A DNA stretch of 64,000 nucleotides from Clostridiaceae bacterium. Its GTDB lineage: Bacteria > Bacillota > Clostridia > DSM-8532. Positions 58,751-64,000 of the stretch are shown one piece after another. Position numbers and translations under genes: made by a program. Position 1 is the first letter of the stretch; the number at the start of each line of letters is the position of its first letter. The stretch covers positions 1-64,000 of the forward strand of contig DULR01000035.1 of assembly GCA_012840245.1 (NCBI GenBank), read 5' to 3'. Under the pieces are notes generated by a model. It worked only from the letters and a program-made list of their open reading frames with translations, made no database searches and was not told the DNA's origin.

Positions 58751-60394
58751 TTAATAACCGACAACCCCTCGTTTATCGGCCATATTGAATTTCTCGTAGA
58801 ATGCTTCGAACTCTTCAGGCAGCAGGGGCTTGCTGAAATAATAACCCTGAACTTCGTCACATTTGAATTTTTTGAGTATATCCAACTGTTCTTCAGTTTC
58901 GACACCTTCTGCTATGACGGTTTTGCCGAGAGTATGTACATATTCTATAAAATGTCGGATCAGTTCTGCAATCTCAGTTTTATTGATCCGGTCAACAAAA
59001 TACTTGTCGATCTTCAGTTTATCGAACGGTATCTCACCAATGCTCATCAATGAGTTGTAACCTGTACCAAAGTCATCGATGGACAGTTGATACCCCAGCT
59101 CTTTCAAATAATACATCTTCTCTATCAATCTTCTGTCGTTATAGGCTATGGCTCTTTCTGTTATTTCTATTTCATAGTCGGATCTGTCTGCGTTTTTGCT
59201 CTTTATTAAATCATTGGCCCAGACAGAATACTCATCATGGATCAGTTCGTGCACCGATGTATTAACAGCGCACTTTATATCCATCCCTTTACTCTTCCAG
59301 GTTTCCATCTGTGTAATCACATTATTGAAAACAAACCTGGAGATCTTATCAATGAACCCGATCTCTTCAGCGATGGGGATAAAGATATTAGGTCCGACCA
59401 GATCTTTTCCGTTCCTCTTCCATCTTACAAGTGCTTCGGCACCTGAGATCCTGTTGTTTACGATATCGATCTTGGGCTGGTAAACAACAAAGAGTTCATT
59501 TCTCTGTATTGATTCGAGCATTGCCCCGGTGATATCCTGTATCTCTCTTCTTTTGGTTTTGAAGCTGTCATTGTAATAGTAGACGCCTGACTCGTTTATT
59601 TCCCCCTGCTCATAAGCGATACGGGATTTATTGTATATTTCGATCGGTGTGGTATCCCCGCCCTTATACTCACAGATCCCTACCTTCAGAAGCAATCTGA
59701 TTTTATATCCGTTCATGGAAACAGGGAAAGACGAATAATGATCCAATTCTTTCCTGATCTTTTCTTCATAACCTGCCTCACAGTTTTCACATGAAAGTAC
59801 GATCAGCTCATCTTTTTCATATGAGTAAACATGATCTTTTCCACAGTAGTGCTTAAGCTTGATCGCCAACTCATCGACCACATCAAATGCGAGTTTAGGA
59901 TCGACGTATTTTTCTATTTCATTAAGGTTTGTCAATTTGATCGATATAAGCTTGAAATGCTTATTTGATCTGATATAGCTTTCGATATCGGAAAAAAGCT
60001 TTTTTTCATTGGGAAGGTGGCTATAGAACGGGCTTTTCAGGTTTCTTTCCTGTTTTTCTTTATTCAGTTTGTTAATCCGGTCTATCATATATCCTGTCAA
60101 TAGACCTATGAATGAGAACATCAGCAAACGTGAGATCCAGTTTACCGGATCCTGCATGACGCCAAGATGGACATCAAGCGGCATAAAAGGACCTGCCAGG
60201 ATGCCGCAGACCGCTCCTGCAGCCAGCCCGGCATAAGAACCCCAGAATAAAGAAGTCAGGATTATCGGTATATACATCAGATGCACGAAAACTTTTTTGG
60301 TGCCGCCTGTTAAATAGACAAAAACAGATATGCCGATAATCATGGCAATTATCAGCAGGATTTTTACCAGGTTGATCCGACCTTTTCCATTCAT
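58751..60394 (-). CDS. Membrane EAL-domain phosphodiesterase, degenerate GGDEF
   Basis: A 547-residue protein. Four to five membrane helices occupy residues 8-110. A GGDEF-like domain (about 130-275) has SYEKDELIV in place of the active GGDEF, so it should not make cyclic-di-GMP but may bind GTP. The EAL domain (about 285-530) keeps catalytic residues: GAEALVRW (EAL), EITERA, SIDDFGTGYNS and EGVETEEQL, and ends QGYYFSKPL. It is thus a likely cyclic-di-GMP-degrading enzyme at the membrane. The ribosome binding site is weak. Confidence 0.88.
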   Translation of the reverse strand: MNGKGRINLVKILLIIAMIIGISVFVYLTGGTKKVFVHLMYIPIILTSLFWGSYAGLAAGAVCGILAGPFMPLDVHLGVMQDPVNWISRLLMFSFIGLLTGYMIDRINKLNKEKQERNLKSPFYSHLPNEKKLFSDIESYIRSNKHFKLISIKLTNLNEIEKYVDPKLAFDVVDELAIKLKHYCGKDHVYSYEKDELIVLSCENCEAGYEEKIRKELDHYSSFPVSMNGYKIRLLLKVGICEYKGGDTTPIEIYNKSRIAYEQGEINESGVYYYNDSFKTKRREIQDITGAMLESIQRNELFVVYQPKIDIVNNRISGAEALVRWKRNGKDLVGPNIFIPIAEEIGFIDKISRFVFNNVITQMETWKSKGMDIKCAVNTSVHELIHDEYSVWANDLIKSKNADRSDYEIEITERAIAYNDRRLIEKMYYLKELGYQLSIDDFGTGYNSLMSIGEIPFDKLKIDKYFVDRINKTEIAELIRHFIEYVHTLGKTVIAEGVETEEQLDILKKFKCDEVQGYYFSKPLLPEEFEAFYEKFNMADKRGVVGY

Positions 60395-60559
60395 GCGTTC
60401 GATAGCTGATACATGCTTATCGTCTGAAATAACTATCTCCCCTTAGGTTTTGGTATCGATCAGCCAGTAAACAGCATGTCCCACTAATCATTCGTTTCGG
60501 ATTTATACACCCTTTTGGCCCGATTACAGGCAATTCCGACATGTAATATGTACCACAGC

Positions 60560-60592
60560 AAAAGAGCAGTAAATCATAAAATTTAACTGCTC
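60560..60592 (-). terminator. Terminator of the ABC exporter operon at 60-64 kb
   Basis: GAGCAGT (60564-60570) pairs with ACTGCTC (60586-60592), with AAAT/ATTT pairing inside; TTTT follows on the minus strand. It overlaps the last codons of the permease gene. Confidence 0.6.
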
Positions 60593-61203
60593 CGTATTCT
60601 GAGATGGCGGCACAATATGGAGACTGCAATACAGCATATGCCAACAGCGAATATTACGGCCTTTCCTTCCATCGTGCCGCTCCTCATCATTGAGAATATA
60701 GTCAGGTCACCCAGACCTCCCATCAGATCGATCACATAATACAGTACCGGAACGATGTAACCGATCACCGCATGCCCGCTGAAGGAAGAAGCCAGAATGC
60801 CCGAACCGCCAAGAAAAAAGGCATTGGCACAGGAAGCCAGAGCGTGTTCGACTGAGACTTCGCATTCCAGTACAGACATGATAAAGACGAATCCGCAAGT
60901 CAGTATGACCGTAATAAGCATAGCCATTATGATCCTTATGCCGCAGATCAAAAGGTACGGCGTTTTTCTTGCACGAACGGTGTCGAGTATTCCGGGTTCC
61001 TGCTCAGGAGAATATACAGAAGTCAGCAAAATAACCCCAAGAAACGGCAGACTTAATTCAAGAGGCAATGCAGCACTTCCGGAATCAAGGGCTGTTATGC
61101 CGAACATGACCGGTGTCAGGAGCAACAGGCCGACGGCTACAGCTATATGAGGCAGAAGATTAAACCTCAGGTCGTATTTTGCTGCGTGCAAATACAGGAA
61201 CAT
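60583..61203 (-). CDS. ABC-2-like membrane protein, second permease
   Basis: A 206-residue membrane protein with about six helices: HIAVAVGLLLLTPVMFGITA, LSLPFLGVILLTSVYSPEQE, IRIIMAMLITVILTCGFVFI and AVIGYIVPVLYYVIDLMGGL are visible. No named family is recognised, but the layout is that of short ABC-2 permeases. I chose the ATG at 61203 behind GGGGG; it overlaps the end of the first permease gene by 44 bases. It likely pairs with that permease and the ATPase encoded further upstream. Confidence 0.7.
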   Translation of the reverse strand: MFLYLHAAKYDLRFNLLPHIAVAVGLLLLTPVMFGITALDSGSAALPLELSLPFLGVILLTSVYSPEQEPGILDTVRARKTPYLLICGIRIIMAMLITVILTCGFVFIMSVLECEVSVEHALASCANAFFLGGSGILASSFSGHAVIGYIVPVLYYVIDLMGGLGDLTIFSMMRSGTMEGKAVIFAVGICCIAVSILCRHLRIRSS

Positions 61204-62461
61204 ACAATGACCCCCTTCTCCTGGCACTGAATATAAATATGGTTCCGGTTATCAGAAAGACAGCCACCAGCATGATCCTGATCCTGTTCTGAATAAGGTC
61301 CGGCAGATAATCCAAATACGCTTCGGTGTGACCAAGCCCGTTATGCCGGGGAATAAGCTGTATTGGCCGTACTCCGAAGAACGTATACATTCCTTTTCCG
61401 CCTGATATGTCGGCAAACCACCATATTAGCTGTATCGCAATGGCAATTGGCGTATTGGTCAGCGTTGTAAAGAACATCCCCACAGATATTGCGGCTATAG
61501 CTGTCGGAAGCAGCCAGAAAAACGCATACCTGAAGTAGGCAAAAGGATCTATGTTCACCCAGCCGTAGTCACCGGCATGTTTGAAGGTCAAAATTGTGCC
61601 CATCAGAATTATTGGCAGCATCGTTGCCGAAGTCAGCGCGAAAAACCTTTCCAGAATGAATCGGGCTGATGATATGCTGCGGGTATACAGTACCGGAGAA
61701 ATATCCTTCCTGTCGCTCAACGCTAGGAAAACTGCCGGGAAAACGGGCAAGAGTCCAAGGATTATTCCCATATAGTCGCTGAAGAGTCTTGCATATGCGC
61801 CCGTCAGCCTGTCATGAGAAATTACGAGGTGGTAATCGGCCAGAGCTTCCACGTATGTGACAGGAATAAGGCCGAATCTGTGACTCATCCATACTTCCGA
61901 AAAATCAGATCCGCCGCCCAGCAGTTTATCTGCCTGTGCCATTAATTCTTTGAACCGATCCCAGGAAATTTCAGGATCGAACTCTAATTCGGTTATATCT
62001 TCAGGGATTTCGCTGCCAGGCATGACAATTTCCAGGTTTCCGTCATCATTCAGCCTTAAATCATCTCCTTTGATCCGGATCTCTTCGTTTTCGCGTTCCG
62101 TTGGTCCCTCTGATTTCTGTGAGGACACTGAATGCCTTCTGATGGAGAGTTCAGCTACGATCCCGGCCATTTTTTTTCGGTCTTCCTGATTTAGTCTGAC
62201 CACTTTATAAAATCCGTTCGGATAAGTTATATACTTATTCGCGGAATACTGGGCAAACAAGGACCCTGCTGCCTGGGGCATGATCAGTGACGGATCATTG
62301 GAAGGCTTCATTCCATAGGATCTGCCAGGTTCAGGCTCTGTTACAGACATATCGGGAGGAAGTACCCTTTGAGAAAGGGCGAACAGAACGATCCCGGCAA
62401 CCATCAGCAAATATATCACACTTTTCAGGATACGTACCAGTTCGATTCTATATTGCGTCAT
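61160..62461 (-). CDS. ABC-2-like permease with large external domain
   Basis: A 433-residue protein. One N-terminal helix (about 11-30) is followed by an extracytoplasmic domain of about 180 residues, then five or six helices (LLPVFPAVFLALSDRKDISP, FFALTSATMLPIILMGTILT, and AFFWLLPTAIAAISVGMFFT among them). This resembles permeases of peptide- or bacteriocin-immunity ABC systems. It overlaps the ATPase gene by fourteen bases. Function with the ATPase as an exporter is inferred from the operon. Confidence 0.72.
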   Translation of the reverse strand: MTQYRIELVRILKSVIYLLMVAGIVLFALSQRVLPPDMSVTEPEPGRSYGMKPSNDPSLIMPQAAGSLFAQYSANKYITYPNGFYKVVRLNQEDRKKMAGIVAELSIRRHSVSSQKSEGPTERENEEIRIKGDDLRLNDDGNLEIVMPGSEIPEDITELEFDPEISWDRFKELMAQADKLLGGGSDFSEVWMSHRFGLIPVTYVEALADYHLVISHDRLTGAYARLFSDYMGIILGLLPVFPAVFLALSDRKDISPVLYTRSISSARFILERFFALTSATMLPIILMGTILTFKHAGDYGWVNIDPFAYFRYAFFWLLPTAIAAISVGMFFTTLTNTPIAIAIQLIWWFADISGGKGMYTFFGVRPIQLIPRHNGLGHTEAYLDYLPDLIQNRIRIMLVAVFLITGTIFIFSARRRGSLYVPVFARSKIRPEV

Positions 62462-63347
62462 ACAAGGATCCTCCTTTCCCTGCCCTGTTCAAGCAGAAGA
62501 TATAGGCATCTTCCGCATTTGGGGCAATGGATTTGCCTGCCGGCGGTTTGCCGTCGGGGGATAAAAAGCGCACGATGCTTTTCTTTCCTTGTGATATCAC
62601 CGCCGTTATGATATAGGCAGAACGTATCCAGGCAAGCTCCTTTTGCGAAACCTCTGCCATGTAAACGCTGCCGTCAGCCAAGCGGCACAGATCGGTCACG
62701 GTCCCGTCAAACAATATCCTTCCTTCATGAAGGATCGCAACATCTTCACAGGTCGCCTCCACATCTCCGACTATATGAGTTGAGAGTATCACAGTCTTGT
62801 TTTCAGCGACTTCGCAAAGCAGATTGCGGAATCTGACCCGTTCTTCCGGATCCAGACCCGCAGTGGGCTCATCAACGATCAGCACCTTAGGGTCGTGAAG
62901 CAAAGTCTGGGCGATCCCAAGTCTCTGTTTCATGCCTCCGGATAATGCCCTTACTTTCTTCCCGGCTTGCTCTGTCAGGTTGACCTGTGCTAAAAGAGTC
63001 GAGATCCGATCCTTTCGTTCCGGCCCTGACATGCCTGATAAAACGCCGAGATAATCAAGCGCCTGATACACGGTCATACTTCGGTACATGTTGAAGTCCT
63101 GAGGCAAATAGCCTATTATTTTCCGTACCTCAGACGCCTTTTCAACAGGTATACCGCAGACAGTCACATTGCCCTCCTGTTTTTTAAGAAGTGTTGCAAT
63201 GATTTTCATCAAAGTGGTTTTCCCGGCACCATTCTTGCCCAGAAGCCCGAACATGCCGGGCTTGATGTTGAGGCTGACGCCGGATAAAGCCTGTTTTTTG
63301 CCATAGCATTTACTTAAGTTTTGTATCTGGATACCAGGCTTCTGCAT
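62448..63347 (-). CDS. ABC transporter ATP-binding protein
   Basis: A 299-residue ATPase. Walker A GLLGKNGAGKTTLMK, Q-loop YLPQDFNMYRSMTV, signature LSGGMKQRLGIAQTLL, Walker B KVLIVDEPTAGLD and the switch His in ILSTHIVGD. The C-terminal 80 residues form the extension seen in exporters of the BcrA/CcmA group. It lies 77 bases downstream of a histidine kinase gene and directly upstream of two permease genes: the usual layout of a peptide-antibiotic sensing and detoxification unit. Confidence 0.9.
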   Translation of the reverse strand: MQKPGIQIQNLSKCYGKKQALSGVSLNIKPGMFGLLGKNGAGKTTLMKIIATLLKKQEGNVTVCGIPVEKASEVRKIIGYLPQDFNMYRSMTVYQALDYLGVLSGMSGPERKDRISTLLAQVNLTEQAGKKVRALSGGMKQRLGIAQTLLHDPKVLIVDEPTAGLDPEERVRFRNLLCEVAENKTVILSTHIVGDVEATCEDVAILHEGRILFDGTVTDLCRLADGSVYMAEVSQKELAWIRSAYIITAVISQGKKSIVRFLSPDGKPPAGKSIAPNAEDAYIFCLNRAGKGGSLYDAI

Positions 63348-63424
63348 GAAAAATCACTCTCCTTGATCTTGGTACATGGAGAGTGTAATAGATATTTTTA
63401 AATTTTTTATCTACTAAGCAAAAA

Positions 63425-64000
63425 TTATTTGGGCGATATGTCAAAACATGCGGTGACTTTTGCGCCTTCTGCATTTTCTATCGTCAGTCTTCCTCCATGC
63501 TTTTCACATAGCAGACGGCAAATATACAGGCCTATACCAAAATGCGCGATATCAGTCATATCCTTTTCGGTACGGAAGTAGGGTTCTGCAGCCTTTTTCA
63601 GAGCCTCAGACGTAAAACCGGGTCCGTCGTCTTCAACTGTAATGCTGAGAACTGAGTCATTGACCTTACACTGTACTTTGATCTCATTTTTCGCATATCT
63701 TATTGCGTTGGAAACAAGATTCTCATATGTCTGCAAAACAGCCGGCAGATCTGCGTACAGCACACCGCTGCCGCTGCTGTGAAAGTCTGTTTTTATTTCT
63801 GATGCCAGCATGGCAGAAACATTTTTAAGCTCTTCACACAGACTGTCAAAGCTTGTCTCTTTGGGTGACAGCTCGATCTCCTCCAGTTTTTGCAGGGATG
63901 ACATTGTAGCGGTATAGCCTTCGAGACGCTTTAAATACACATCCATGGTTGACAAAGTCGCGATAGTCTTTTTATTGCTGATTTTGCCCTCCGGAGCATA
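63425..64000 (-). CDS. Sensor histidine kinase, 5' part outside the window
   Basis: The open frame continues past base 64000 without a start, so this is the C-terminal part only. The ATPase domain is clear: YENLVSNAIRYAKNEIKV (N box), TVEDDGPGFTSEAL (G1) and AHFGIGLYICRLLCEKHGGR (G2). The stretch before it (STMDVYLKRLEGYTATMSSL) fits the end of the dimerisation helices. It probably senses the substrate of the adjacent ABC system and forms a pair with a regulator gene further right. Confidence 0.85.
   Translation of the reverse strand, partial: YAPEGKISNKKTIATLSTMDVYLKRLEGYTATMSSLQKLEEIELSPKETSFDSLCEELKNVSAMLASEIKTDFHSSGSGVLYADLPAVLQTYENLVSNAIRYAKNEIKVQCKVNDSVLSITVEDDGPGFTSEALKKAAEPYFRTEKDMTDIAHFGIGLYICRLLCEKHGGRLTIENAEGAKVTACFDISPK

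Overview
The window looks like a chromosomal segment of an endospore-forming, low-to-mid GC Clostridia (Bacillota). The signs are strong GGAGG-type ribosome binding sites, a BclB-type collagen-like spore-surface protein with a CgeB-like glycosyltransferase, CotH kinase, clostridial-type FeoA/FeoB, a DeoR regulator, an ECF sigma factor, and sigma-K-like promoters. The species cannot be named from the sequence alone. No rRNA, tRNA, CRISPR array or intact transposase was seen; the only mobile-element trace is a tandem repeat at the left edge that resembles an IS21-type terminus.

Layout. 1-3 kb: repeat cluster, then a metal P-type ATPase operon. 3-7 kb: a three-gene operon with a membrane protein ending in a Cys/His tetrapeptide repeat, a translationally coupled radical SAM/SPASM enzyme with a PqqD-like N-terminus, and a membrane protein; this is the best candidate for an undescribed peptide-modification system. 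7-15 kb: transporters (YdcZ, MFS, MATE, FeoAB) and soluble enzymes. 16-21 kb: zinc-ribbon membrane protein, Hsp70 and a MacB-like ABC exporter in one operon. 21-26 kb: two-component system and an alpha-glucosidase, surrounded by gene relics. 26-37 kb: a spore-surface island with at least six glycosyltransferase-type genes, a collagen-like protein, three paralogous unrecognised proteins and coiled-coil proteins, several preceded by mother-cell sigma-like promoters. 37-42 kb: sugar ABC permeases whose binding protein is truncated, a double GNAT acetyltransferase and a nucleotidyltransferase. 43-49 kb: GyrI-like protein, ECF sigma factor with a VNG-repeat protein, PHP hydrolase and DeoR regulator. 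50-58 kb: MscS channel, SDR dehydrogenase, two-component system, and a CotH / DUF4956 / VTC polyphosphate polymerase-like operon. 58-64 kb: 5'-nucleotidase, EAL phosphodiesterase, and an ABC exporter next to a histidine kinase that runs off the window.

A second theme is gene decay. At least eight relics can be read: a GH18 glycosidase, an RpiR regulator, a zinc alcohol dehydrogenase reduced to its first and last codons, the tails of two sugar-binding proteins, methionyl-tRNA synthetase, an MFS sugar-phosphate transporter and an alpha/beta hydrolase. Several are carbohydrate-uptake genes. Two short interspersed palindromic repeat types lie exactly at the ends of truncated or altered genes.

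Start codons were set from visible ribosome binding sites wherever these disagreed with the longest open frame. All family names rest on recognising motifs by eye; no database search was run.
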